Notes: a model not told the origin generated them from the letters alone. DNA of 13,213 bases from Candidatus Niyogiibacteriota bacterium (GCA_016204155.1 JACQLG010000051.1:1-13213); one strand, 5' to 3'. Positions 5,863 to 13,195 are shown, counted from the stretch's first letter. Numbers and translations: made by a program.

Positions 5863-7218
5863 ATGTTCTCTTTTCTCCGAAAAATTATCCCACCATCATT
5901 TATTCGGGGATATCATTACATACTCGCGGTCATTGCCGCCTGGGTCTATAATTCCCCGTCAGAATATATGACCGTGATAGGGGTGACGGGCACCAACGGC
6001 AAATCAAGCGTGGTGGAGCTTGTGCGCGCAATTTTTGAAAGCGCAGGGTTTAATACCGCATCGCTTTCTTCCATCCGTACGGTCATTAACGGCAAAGAAG
6101 AGATGAATATGCAAAAAATGACAATGCCGGGGCGGTTTGCATTGCAGAGATTCTTAAAACGGGCGCATGGGCAGGGGGTTACGCACGCGGTTCTTGAAGC
6201 AACGTCGGAAGGAATACGGCAGTTTCGCCATCGCGGCATTGCATGGGACGGTTTGGTATTTACAAATCTTGCCCCCGAGCATATTGAATCGCACGGTTCA
6301 TTTGAAAAATATAAAGCGGAAAAAGAAAAATTATTTCAATATCTTTCCTCAACTTCTTCAAAGACGCGGATCCCAAAAATAATCGTCGTGAACGGCGATG
6401 ATCCGCACGGCAGGGATTTCCTGTCTTATAAAGCAGACAAGAAATGGATATACGGCATCCATAATGTTCATGCAAACCAGATGGCTTCTCTTTTGCATGA
6501 GGGTGTTTTTGAAGAAACGGAAGACGTAACGCTTATAGTGCCTTCATTCCACGAAGTAACGCCTCAAGGCATCCGTTTCGTGGTTGAAGGAATTGAAATA
6601 TCTTCGTCTCTTTTAGGGGAGATGAATATGTATAATATTCTTGCGGCAATTGCGGCCACCCGCGCTTATGGTATTGAATGGAAGGCGATTGGACAGGGGA
6701 TAGAGAAAATAAAAATAATTCCGGGGCGTCTTGAATATGTCCAGCGAGAACCGTTTGCAGTTATTGTTGATTACGCGCATACGCCGGATGCGCTTCGCAA
6801 AGTGTATGAAACTTTGCGTAATGCAAATAACAAATCACAAATAACAAATAACAGACTAATCTGTGTGTTTGGAGCGGCAGGAGGCGGGCGCGACACATGG
6901 AAACGTCCTGAATTAGGAAAAATCGCGGGGGAGTTTTGTGATGCAGTCATACTTACGAATGAAGATCCGTATGACGAAGATCCAACAGCAATTCTTGATG
7001 AAATTGCTGTTGGGTTTTCGAATGACAAATTACAAATTACAAATTACAAAATTCTCGATAGGGCGGAAGCAATACGCCAAGCAATTAAGGACGCGCGTTC
7101 GGGCGATATCGTGATTTTGACAGGTAAAGGTTCGGAACAATGGATTGCGGGCAAGGACGGAACTATGATCCCATGGGATGAACGAGAAGTGGTTAAAGAC
7201 ATATTGCGGCAATTATAA
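5863..7218 (+). CDS. murE: MurE-type ligase (UDP-N-acetylmuramyl tripeptide synthetase family)
   Basis: Mur ligase of the MurE group, which adds the third stem-peptide residue to UDP-MurNAc-L-Ala-D-Glu. Motifs in 451 residues: P-loop VTGTNGKSS (41-49), EATSEG (112-117), NLAPEHIESHGS (135-146), LLGEMNMYN (250-258), PGRLEYV (287-293), DYAHTPDAL (303-311), FGAAGGGRDTWKRPELG (336-352), TNEDPYDEDP (365-374) and GKGSEQ (421-426). The usual N-terminal UDP-binding domain (about 90 residues before the P-loop) is missing; only ~38 residues precede it, including a hydrophobic stretch YHYILAVIAAWVY (17-29) that may sit in the membrane. The substrate loop reads EDPYDED rather than the DNPR typical of meso-diaminopimelate enzymes, so the added residue is uncertain. 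Two in-frame repeat-derived peptides occur at 321-330 and 387-396. It is co-transcribed with ruvA (5-base gap, weak ribosome binding site). Confidence 0.88.
   Translation: MFSFLRKIIPPSFIRGYHYILAVIAAWVYNSPSEYMTVIGVTGTNGKSSVVELVRAIFESAGFNTASLSSIRTVINGKEEMNMQKMTMPGRFALQRFLKRAHGQGVTHAVLEATSEGIRQFRHRGIAWDGLVFTNLAPEHIESHGSFEKYKAEKEKLFQYLSSTSSKTRIPKIIVVNGDDPHGRDFLSYKADKKWIYGIHNVHANQMASLLHEGVFEETEDVTLIVPSFHEVTPQGIRFVVEGIEISSSLLGEMNMYNILAAIAATRAYGIEWKAIGQGIEKIKIIPGRLEYVQREPFAVIVDYAHTPDALRKVYETLRNANNKSQITNNRLICVFGAAGGGRDTWKRPELGKIAGEFCDAVILTNEDPYDEDPTAILDEIAVGFSNDKLQITNYKILDRAEAIRQAIKDARSGDIVILTGKGSEQWIAGKDGTMIPWDEREVVKDILRQL
6826..6852 (+). repeat. A-rich repeat copy A, in frame in murE
   Basis: Four near-identical 7-base units of the type ACAAATA/C. 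It matches 23 of 27 bases of the copy at 7021-7047. Translated as NNKSQITNN in a loop between ETLRN and RLICVFGAAGGGRD, where MurE proteins have only a few residues. Confidence 0.8.
6982..7013. repeat. 12-bp inverted repeat in murE
   Basis: The arms 6982-6993 (CCAACAGCAATT) and 7002-7013 are exact reverse complements around an 8-nt loop. It lies just upstream of A-rich repeat copy B and codes for residues of the DPTAILDEIAVG segment. Confidence 0.85.
7021..7047 (+). repeat. A-rich repeat copy B, in frame in murE
   Basis: Tandem 7-base units of the type ACAAATT. Translated as NDKLQITNY between GFS and KILDRAEAI. Same orientation and the same reading frame as copy A, so both peptides share QITN. 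Confidence 0.8.
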
Positions 7219-7246
7219 AACACCGATCCGTACATGATCGGTGTTT
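7218..7246. terminator. bidirectional terminator between murE and the DUF502 gene
   Basis: A perfect 11-bp hairpin (AAACACCGATC at 7218-7228 with 7236-7246, 7-nt loop) begins at the last base of the murE stop codon. On the minus strand it is followed by TTTTATAATT after the end of the convergent gene. Confidence 0.8.
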
Positions 7247-7921
7247 CTATGCGTTGTAATAGGTATCGAGAATAGCGTCTTGGTCCGGATGGGTGGTAAA
7301 TATCAGGTCTTTTGGCATGGAGATTCCGCCTGTAATAATGATCTGCGCATAATCTTCAAATTTCACATTGAGCACCCGTAATTTATTGCGCTCTACGAGC
7401 AATGTCAGTTGGCCGGTGAACGGGTTTGGAGAACTCGAGAGATTTACGGCAGGATAATAGCTCCGTATGCCCTGTTCTTCGCTGCATACTTTGCCGGTAA
7501 TAATGGCGAGCGGATGAGCGCCTTGGGTTGGATAATCTTTGATCTGAACAACCCAGAGATGATTGCGGAACGTCTGGAATATAGATTCAAAAAAATTCCA
7601 TATTCTTCCGATAAGCGGTATTTTTTTGATGAGCCAGGCTATTTTGATTTCAAATTTATTTACTATGAAGCCCAACATGCCGAGCGCAGTAATAAGTAAA
7701 AAGATAGAGATGATATACCCGACGATAAGACCGTGACGTGTGCCGAAAAACGGATGGACGTAGAAAAATATGTTTCGGATCGTCATAATGCCCCATGTGT
7801 GGATTATCATGTACGCTTTTATCGCGAAGTATAAGGTAAGCCCGAATATGAGCGATGCCAATATGCCGAGTTTAATGTTTGCCCGGAACTGCAGCATTTT
7901 TACAAGCCAGAAGTTTTTCAT
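7247..7921 (-). CDS. DUF502-family membrane protein
   Basis: A 224-residue membrane protein of unknown function. Two transmembrane segments (about 18-38 and 64-88) are followed by a C-terminal domain with hallmarks I associate with DUF502: IPLIGRIWNFFESIFQTF (101-118), the NPFTGQL segment (166-172) and ITGGISMP (196-203). The N-terminus lacks a cleavable signal. The ATG at 7921 is preceded by GAGAGG and AAGAG purine runs, a weak ribosome binding site. It converges on murE and diverges from iorA; the 161-base gap 7922-8082 carries the iorA promoter, but I see no convincing -35/-10 pair on the minus strand. Context does not reveal a role. The family call is by eye; membrane topology is more certain. 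Confidence 0.78.
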   Translation of the reverse strand: MKNFWLVKMLQFRANIKLGILASLIFGLTLYFAIKAYMIIHTWGIMTIRNIFFYVHPFFGTRHGLIVGYIISIFLLITALGMLGFIVNKFEIKIAWLIKKIPLIGRIWNFFESIFQTFRNHLWVVQIKDYPTQGAHPLAIITGKVCSEEQGIRSYYPAVNLSSSPNPFTGQLTLLVERNKLRVLNVKFEDYAQIIITGGISMPKDLIFTTHPDQDAILDTYYNA

Positions 7922-8016
7922 TTTCTCTTTCGCCTCTCAAAGTGCTGATGTGTCTTCAGGTATCATACTATACATCAGGGAAAATAAAAAAGCCCCGTCA
8001 ATGCTCTGTGCGTGCG

Positions 8017-8045
8017 TTGTCAAGCCGTCCGTTTTTTGCTATCAT
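8017..8045 (+). promoter_or_regulatory. promoter of iorA-iorB
   Basis: TTGTCA (8017-8022), a 17-base spacer and TATCAT (8040-8045): five of six consensus bases in each box. The expected start near 8052 leaves a leader of about 30 bases that contains the ribosome binding site AGGAG (8071-8075). Confidence 0.65.
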
Positions 8046-8082
8046 GCCTGTAAAGTTGATCATCGAAAAAAGGAGCAAAATA

Positions 8083-10245
8083 ATGAAGACAGTTGAGAAG
8101 TTGCAATTGACGAAAGGAATGGTTCTTCACGGAACTGCAAGTGAGGGTGTGGTGAAGGCATGTCTTGAGTCGGGTATAGGTTACTTTGCAGGATATCCCG
8201 GCTCGCCTGTAGCAGGCATAGTTGATGTTGCATACGAAGCGAAAAATTTATTGAAAGAATTGGGTATACATCTTGCTTCGCGCGGCAATACGTCAGAAGC
8301 ATCCGCGATGGCGGCAGGCTTTGCAAATGTTTTTAGCGATGTCCGCGGCGCTATATGCTTCAAAATTGTTGGAGCAAATGTTGCAAGCGACCAACTCGCG
8401 CATATAGCGGGTCCCGGCGTTGAGGGCGGGCTCGTGCTGTTGGTTGGCGACGATCCGGGATGCGATTCAACATTAGTTTCGCAAAGATTCCTTCCGATGG
8501 CAAAAATGCATCGTTTGGCGGTTCTTGAGCCGATAGCAGACCTGGAGCATATTGCTCAAACGGTACGTTCTGCTTTTCTGCTTTCGGAGCATGCAAGAAT
8601 GCCGGTTGTCGTACTGCTTCATACGCGAGTGGGCAATCTTACCGGCACTATGGTATGCGAAGATAATAAACCGTTTCGTGCCGAAGAGCATGCCATCGAT
8701 CCAAACAGCTTGGATCCAAGTCGCAGGGCAATGCCGGTATTCGTCCCCGCGCAGTTAAAAGATACATATCTTTTTCGTCTTCCTCGCGCAAAGCAGTTCA
8801 TCACCGAACATACATTGAATATGCGTTTTGACGGTTCCACTGCATATGGTTTTATTACGAATGGCGTTCAATGGAATAATATTGTAACGACATTGCAGAT
8901 GCTTAAGGAAGCGGATGAAATCGGCAACACGGCTCATAATATATTTAATATTGTTGCGTCATACCCGCTTGTTGAGGAAGAAATTATTGATTTTCTTCGC
9001 GGGAAAGAACATATTCTTATTATTGAAGAGGGAGAACCTTCTATTCTTGAAGATGATATTAAGAGTATTGCATATGATGCAGGATTGCACCCAACTTTCT
9101 ATGGGAAGGAATTGCTCGAGCGGCCTTCTCAATATACCCCAAACACTTTAAAAAAAGGAGTTGCCCGATTTCTTGGTATAAAACGCGATACGATATCGTT
9201 CTCTAACAAAGAAGAAAGTAAAGAAAAAACAGAAGAAAGGCCCCTGCCAAAACGTCAGCCAGTTTTTTGCACTGGTTGCCCGGAGCGGCCGATCTTTACT
9301 GTGCTGAAACTATTGGCAGAAAAAACAGGAGTATTTGTTGCAGGTTCGGACATAGGCTGCTATTTACTTGGAACGCTTGAACCATTCAACATTGGTGTTA
9401 CGCAGCCTGCGATGGGAGGCGGACTCCTTTCTGTCCGTATGCTCGGAGAACTTGCAAAAGGACGTAAACGCGCCATTGTTCCCATTGGCGACGGCACATT
9501 CTGGCATATGGGCATTTCTTCTATTGCTGATGCGGTTTCTAATCACCAAGATGTAGTCTTGGTGGTGATTGAGAATGGTTGGATAGCCATGACGGGAGAT
9601 GAGATTCATCCGTCAACGCCCGCACAATTAAGTGGCGGTGTTGCAGGGGGACTTTCCATAGAAGCTACTTTAAAGGGCATGGGGGTACAGTGGTTACGCA
9701 TTGTAGGGACAGTAAATGATTGGCGCAAGACAGGAGAAGTGAAAGGGTGGAGTATTGAAGAAATGTACGATGTGCTTTATGAAGCAGTTATGACTGATCA
9801 TGGCGGAGTGAAGGCAGTTATCGTAAAAGGGGAATGCAATCTCCAATATCAAAGAGGACTTCGTAAAGATTTTCGTGAAGCGCAGGAAACCCAGAGGCGT
9901 TTTCAGAAACGCAAGTTCGGAGTTGATGCGACTGTTTGTACCGGGGATAAGTCATGCATGCGTTGCAACGGGTGTATTTCACTTACAATCAAAGATAATC
10001 CTGATCCGCTGCGTGATGACCCTGTAGCTGCGTGCGACAGTACATGCACCGGGTGCGGTCTTTGCGGAGAAAATGCGCATCTGTTAATGTTGTGTCCCGC
10101 ATTTTATGCAACACGGAGAGTTATGAATCCTACAACGTATGAAAGAATTTTATTCCGGGCTAATGCATGGATGTTAAAAAAGATTTTTGGGGTACGAATA
10201 GAAAACGTGCGTGGAGAGGAGGTAGTACATGCAAAAACAAAATAA
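8083..10245 (+). CDS. iorA: IorA, indolepyruvate:ferredoxin oxidoreductase alpha subunit
   Basis: With IorB it converts aryl pyruvates (from transaminated aromatic amino acids) and CoA into aryl-acetyl-CoA, CO2 and reduced ferredoxin. The 720-residue cytosolic protein has the usual order. First is the pyrimidine-binding domain with GYPGSPVAGI (37-46), NTSEASAMAAG (69-79) and GVEGGLVLLVGDDPG (112-126). Next is the central domain. The TPP-binding domain follows with CTGCPERP (396-403), GDGTFWHMGI (469-478) and ENGWIAMTGDEIHP (497-510). Last is a ferredoxin-like tail with nine cysteines (619, 625, 628, 631, 651, 655, 658, 661, 671), enough for two 4Fe-4S clusters. The start at 8083 is set by AAGGAG seven bases upstream; the frame stays open for 68 more codons, but that extension runs through the promoter. 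iorB begins inside its last 17 bases. The natural 2-oxoacid substrate cannot be settled from sequence. Confidence 0.9.
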   Translation: MKTVEKLQLTKGMVLHGTASEGVVKACLESGIGYFAGYPGSPVAGIVDVAYEAKNLLKELGIHLASRGNTSEASAMAAGFANVFSDVRGAICFKIVGANVASDQLAHIAGPGVEGGLVLLVGDDPGCDSTLVSQRFLPMAKMHRLAVLEPIADLEHIAQTVRSAFLLSEHARMPVVVLLHTRVGNLTGTMVCEDNKPFRAEEHAIDPNSLDPSRRAMPVFVPAQLKDTYLFRLPRAKQFITEHTLNMRFDGSTAYGFITNGVQWNNIVTTLQMLKEADEIGNTAHNIFNIVASYPLVEEEIIDFLRGKEHILIIEEGEPSILEDDIKSIAYDAGLHPTFYGKELLERPSQYTPNTLKKGVARFLGIKRDTISFSNKEESKEKTEERPLPKRQPVFCTGCPERPIFTVLKLLAEKTGVFVAGSDIGCYLLGTLEPFNIGVTQPAMGGGLLSVRMLGELAKGRKRAIVPIGDGTFWHMGISSIADAVSNHQDVVLVVIENGWIAMTGDEIHPSTPAQLSGGVAGGLSIEATLKGMGVQWLRIVGTVNDWRKTGEVKGWSIEEMYDVLYEAVMTDHGGVKAVIVKGECNLQYQRGLRKDFREAQETQRRFQKRKFGVDATVCTGDKSCMRCNGCISLTIKDNPDPLRDDPVAACDSTCTGCGLCGENAHLLMLCPAFYATRRVMNPTTYERILFRANAWMLKKIFGVRIENVRGEEVVHAKTK

Positions 10246-11728
10246 CCAAAGACGCTACCGAATTTTAATCGCAAGTATGGGCGGCCAGGGAGGCGGTTTT
10301 ATAGGCGAAGGCATTCGTCAGGCCGCAGAGGATGCGGGTTTTCAAACCCTCGGTGTTTCTCTGCCAGGACTTGCTCAACGCGGCGGAGAAGTAACGTATT
10401 ATGTTGAATTCGCAGTAGGCTTTGAGAAAATATTACTTTCTCCGTATCCTGTTGAAAAAGAAATCGATGTATTGATAGGCCAGGAATTGCTTGAGGCCGC
10501 GCGTTATGCACATTACGGCAGCTTCGAAAAAACAGTAGCGATTTGTGATATAAACAGACGATTTGCCCTTGCGGAGAAGGTCTCTGCGGGGGGATCATAT
10601 CCTCCCCAAAAAGAACTTGAGGAACGCATCAAAAGACACAGTCGCACCTATATTAGTGTACCCGCGCAAGATATTTGTAAAAAACTGGGTATTTCTGTCC
10701 AAAACGCGAATGCTGTCCTGTTGGGAGTGCTTGCCGGGAGTAATGCGCTTCCTCTTAAACAAGATAACTTTTTGCGTGCGCTTCGCGAGTCAAAAGTGGC
10801 TGGGAAAGAAGTTACGGAGGCATTTGAAGCAGGGTTGCGATATTCTTTCTTTTCTATTGGGAACACAGAACCTCTGCGCATACCATATAAAGATATTGAC
10901 GCGCGATTAGCGTGCGCTGGATATACTGACATGCCAGTCCGCATAAAGCGACTTCTTTATTTCGCGATGCAGAAACTTACTGAATATCAAGATGAGCAGT
11001 ATGCAGAACGATACTTGAAAATGGTAATTTCTCTTTTACGTTTTGAAAAAGATATTTCCACATGTATATTCGCAGAACATGTGGTCAAACACCTTGCGAA
11101 CTGGATGGGTTATGAAGATGCATTTCGTGTTGCCTATCTTAAAACGCAACCGAATCGATTTAAAACCATTTTAGCTGAAGCGGAGTATAAAGCAGGTGAA
11201 GTTGTGGAAGTGGTCGACTATTTAAAACCAGATGCAGAAGAATTATACGGATTGCTGCCGCGTTGGTTCGTAGATGCATGGGCGGCAATGTTCGATTTGC
11301 TATGGAGCGAAAAATTATTCGGAGAAAGAGATGCAAAGCGTTTTGCCTACGAACAAAAGATTGTTTCGAGCAGTGTAGTCGGATTTTTAAAACTATGGAT
11401 CCTTTCAAAATTATCTTTCATGCGTCCATATTCGTGGAGGTTCCATCACGAATGGGAGGCGATTAATGAATATGTGGGCGATATCGAGTGGGCAGGCGTT
11501 ATTTCTTACGACCTTGCCTGCAGTATTGCCGAGAGCGCGAGACTTGTGAAAGGCTACGGCGGTATTAGAAGGGATTTAATAGGCATACGTAAAGAATTTG
11601 TCGCGTTCGTAAAAGATTGCTCAAGTAAAGAAAGACAGGAAAAAGCAAAAAAGGTCCTTTCTTGTATGCTTGCCCATAAAGACGGCATTGAGAAAGGCTT
11701 TGCAGAAGCGAAAGAAAAGTACCGATAA
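10229..11728 (+). CDS. iorB: IorB-like beta subunit with long C-terminal extension
   Basis: Partner of IorA; it carries the gamma-type domain of 2-oxoacid:ferredoxin oxidoreductases. The N-terminal ~200 residues show MGGQGGGFIGEGI (17-29), the GLAQRGGEV motif (47-55) and a DVLIGQE segment (80-86), as in the family. The protein is 499 residues, while simple archaeal IorB proteins have about 200. The extra ~270 residues (from about 225) are helical, have no motif I can name, and resemble in position the C-terminal extension (DUF6537 type) of some larger bacterial indolepyruvate oxidoreductases; that match is from memory and uncertain. The start is firm: GGAGAGGAGG lies a few bases before the ATG, inside the end of iorA, and the 17-base overlap suggests translational coupling and equal subunit levels. 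Confidence 0.85.
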   Translation: MQKQNNQRRYRILIASMGGQGGGFIGEGIRQAAEDAGFQTLGVSLPGLAQRGGEVTYYVEFAVGFEKILLSPYPVEKEIDVLIGQELLEAARYAHYGSFEKTVAICDINRRFALAEKVSAGGSYPPQKELEERIKRHSRTYISVPAQDICKKLGISVQNANAVLLGVLAGSNALPLKQDNFLRALRESKVAGKEVTEAFEAGLRYSFFSIGNTEPLRIPYKDIDARLACAGYTDMPVRIKRLLYFAMQKLTEYQDEQYAERYLKMVISLLRFEKDISTCIFAEHVVKHLANWMGYEDAFRVAYLKTQPNRFKTILAEAEYKAGEVVEVVDYLKPDAEELYGLLPRWFVDAWAAMFDLLWSEKLFGERDAKRFAYEQKIVSSSVVGFLKLWILSKLSFMRPYSWRFHHEWEAINEYVGDIEWAGVISYDLACSIAESARLVKGYGGIRRDLIGIRKEFVAFVKDCSSKERQEKAKKVLSCMLAHKDGIEKGFAEAKEKYR

Positions 11729-11742
11729 AAGTAAAAATAAAG

Positions 11743-11770
11743 CACCATGCGCTTGCGCATGGTGTATTTA
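11743..11770 (+). terminator. terminator after iorB
   Basis: A perfect 10-bp inverted repeat (CACCATGCGC at 11743-11752 with 11755-11764) is followed by the T-rich TATTTATTT, 15 bases after the iorB stop. Confidence 0.7.
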
Positions 11771-11779
11771 TTTGGTACA

Positions 11780-11806
11780 ACTGGACAACACCCGGTGTTG
11801 TCCAGT
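11780..11806. repeat. perfect 27-nt palindrome upstream of the carotenoid genes
   Basis: The 13-base arms 11780-11792 (ACTGGACAACACC) and 11794-11806 are exact reverse complements around one C. It ends one base before the -35 box of the next promoter and lies just after the iorB terminator. It could be a regulator binding site, a second terminator stem or a mobile palindromic repeat; it has no T-tract. Confidence 0.93.
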
Positions 11807-11807
11807 A

Positions 11808-11835
11808 TTGCGAAGATTATATGTGTGAGTATAAT
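11808..11835 (+). promoter_or_regulatory. promoter of the lycopene cyclase/kinase operon
   Basis: TTGCGA (11808-11813, four of six), a 16-base spacer and a perfect TATAAT (11830-11835). Transcription should begin near 11842, about 30 bases before the ATG at 11873, which has GGGAGGG five bases upstream. Confidence 0.65.
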
Positions 11836-11872
11836 TGACTAAGAATATTTTTGTTCGCAGGGAGGGATCGGT

Positions 11873-12202
11873 ATGTCGCAGTATGTTCTTTTTCAGCTTA
11901 TTTTTTTTGCATTTCCGCTAAGCATTCTCTTGCTTGCCGTCAAAGAAAAAATAAAAATATTTCGTTATAAACGCACGTTGTTTTGGATGTTTGCTGTCGT
12001 ATATACGGCAGGATTATTCTGGGATTGGTTATCGGTCAGAACCGGAGTGTGGACGTATGCAGTCGGGGATAAGATCGGCGTGTGGCTGTGGGGGTTGCCT
12101 GTAGAAGAATTCATCGGCTTTTATCTTCTCGGGCCGATGCTTATCATTTCGGTTATTGCCGTGATATTTCATATGACAGGAGGGATAGAGGATGTTCGGT
12201 GA
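11873..12202 (+). CDS. lycopene cyclase domain protein, CrtYc-like half
   Basis: A small integral membrane protein of 109 residues with three likely transmembrane segments (about 5-23, 36-52 and 80-99). It carries the signature of heterodimeric carotenoid cyclases: FWDWLSVRTGVWTY (49-62) followed by GLPVEEFIGFY (74-84), where the EE pair is the conserved acidic site. In actinobacterial CrtYc/CrtYd and CrtYe/CrtYf two such halves act together to close the ends of lycopene or related carotenoids. The length fits a single half, and the second half follows in an 11-base overlap. Whether the product is a beta ring, an epsilon ring or a C50 carotenoid cannot be told, and no other carotenoid gene is in this window. 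The start is supported by GGGAGGG before the ATG. Confidence 0.8.
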   Translation: MSQYVLFQLIFFAFPLSILLLAVKEKIKIFRYKRTLFWMFAVVYTAGLFWDWLSVRTGVWTYAVGDKIGVWLWGLPVEEFIGFYLLGPMLIISVIAVIFHMTGGIEDVR

Positions 12203-12893
12203 TTATAGTTACCTTGCCTATACGCTTCTCTTTTGCGTTCCGTTGATCGCGTATCTGTGGCTGCGAAATGATTTTTTCCATATTCTCAAAAAACGCGCGT
12301 TTGCAATTCTTTGCGGAACACTCATCTGGACCACTATCGGACCGCATCTTTGGTATATCGCGATGCACGTTGAAAATCTGCAGTCATGGAAATACGAAAA
12401 AGCAATTTCTGCGCGATTGTTCGGGTACATATATATTGAAGACATCGTGTGGTGGTTTTGCTTCGTTTTCCTCCTTTCTTCGTTCTGGGCTGTGTCTACG
12501 CATTTTGAAGACAAGGGGCGAGATATTGTCTGGGAAGAAATTTGCGGCTTAGTGAAAAGTTTTCGGTGCGCATTTCGTGGGCTTTGCGTGTTTTGTTCCG
12601 AACGAAATCTTATTATAGAAACAAGCATTGCGATCGCGACAATTATCGGGGGCATTTTTTTCCGGATCACTATAACGGAATGGTCAAGTGTTTTGCTTTG
12701 GATTGCGGTAGTCATTGGCTTTGAGATTCGTAACACAGCGCTTGAGCGATTTATTACAAGGGTGCATCCGGCGAAAAGTGAAGACATTCGAGATATCAAA
12801 GATATGTCGGCAGGATCGGTTTTGCTCCCCTCAATTCTGGCGCTTATCATCGGCTTATGCATTTTTGGGCCGAAAATATACGCACGCTTTTAA
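12192..12893 (+). CDS. fusion: CrtYd-like lycopene cyclase half plus DgkA-type kinase
   Basis: A 233-residue membrane protein with two parts. Residues 1-105 resemble the second lycopene cyclase half: hydrophobic segments at 6-24, 35-54 and 84-102, with FGYIYIEDIVWWF (77-89) at the position of the acidic motif. Residues 118-230 match diacylglycerol kinase/undecaprenol kinase (DgkA family): LVKSFRCAFRGL (120-131), SERNLIIE (136-143), two transmembrane helices, FEIRNTALERF (177-187) and IKDMSAGSVLL (202-212), then a last helix. By eye the E. coli DgkA residues E69, N72, E76, K94 and D95 correspond to E178, N181, E185, K203 and D204, but the position of D80 is Thr189. The linker (103-118) is charged. 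The DNA shows one uninterrupted frame with GGAGGG before the ATG and an 11-base overlap with the preceding gene. Such a fusion is not familiar to me. The two halves are each confident; the combined function is unknown. Confidence 0.82.
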   Translation: MFGDYSYLAYTLLFCVPLIAYLWLRNDFFHILKKRAFAILCGTLIWTTIGPHLWYIAMHVENLQSWKYEKAISARLFGYIYIEDIVWWFCFVFLLSSFWAVSTHFEDKGRDIVWEEICGLVKSFRCAFRGLCVFCSERNLIIETSIAIATIIGGIFFRITITEWSSVLLWIAVVIGFEIRNTALERFITRVHPAKSEDIRDIKDMSAGSVLLPSILALIIGLCIFGPKIYARF

Positions 12894-12898
12894 AAAAT

Positions 12899-12935
12899 AA
12901 AAAGGCATTCCGTCTGCGCGTGAACGCCTTTTTTT
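12899..12935. terminator. bidirectional terminator between convergent genes
   Basis: AAAAAGGC (12899-12906) pairs with GCCTTTTT (12926-12933), extended inward by TTC/GAA after one mismatch and followed by further T residues. It serves the fusion gene on + and overlaps the stop codon of the small minus-strand gene at 12934. Confidence 0.75.
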
Positions 12936-13164
12936 ATTTCTTTTTCTCTTTTTCAATGATCTGTTGAAGATATGCCCAGTCGTCTCCCATGCCGATCCTG
13001 TGGAGTTTTTTAAGTTCCGCTTCATACTGTTGGAGTTCTTCTCCCGAGAGTTGCCGTAGGACCGAGAAAAGAATCTCTGCAAAAAACTTCGGGTCCTTTT
13101 TGATCAAAGCAGGTAGCCGCGATTTTATTTCTTTCATTAATAATTTTTCAAATTTTTCAAACAT
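12934..13164 (-). CDS. small uncharacterised 76-aa helical protein
   Basis: Function not recognised. The 76 residues from the chosen start are charged and probably all helical, with Lys/Glu-rich ends and a hydrophobic centre (KFFAEILFSVLRQL, 25-38); there is no signal peptide. The ATG at 13164 is chosen because GGAG (13178-13175) lies 10 bases before it and a -10 box (13201-13196) lies just upstream. An in-frame ATG at 13206 would start upstream of the -10 box. It converges on the fusion gene and shares its terminator. Confidence 0.65.
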   Translation of the reverse strand: MFEKFEKLLMKEIKSRLPALIKKDPKFFAEILFSVLRQLSGEELQQYEAELKKLHRIGMGDDWAYLQQIIEKEKKK

Positions 13165-13195
13165 TTCGTCTTCTCTCCTTTTTTCTGCCTTTACT

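Noticed and set aside
6826..7047. CRISPR-like array
   Set aside because: Only two copies, no regular spacers, and both are translated within murE.
7879..8082. 68-codon upstream extension of the iorA frame
   Set aside because: It runs through the promoter, has no ribosome binding site, and family members begin close to the ATG at 8083.
9541..9570. Inverted repeat AATCACCAAG in iorA
   Set aside because: The right arm carries a 3-base insertion and the sequence codes for the conserved TPP-domain strand; probably coincidence.
12218..12862. 214-aa open frame on the minus strand
   Set aside because: It lies wholly within the fusion gene, whose + strand product has clear domain motifs; the minus-strand product has none and no ribosome binding site.
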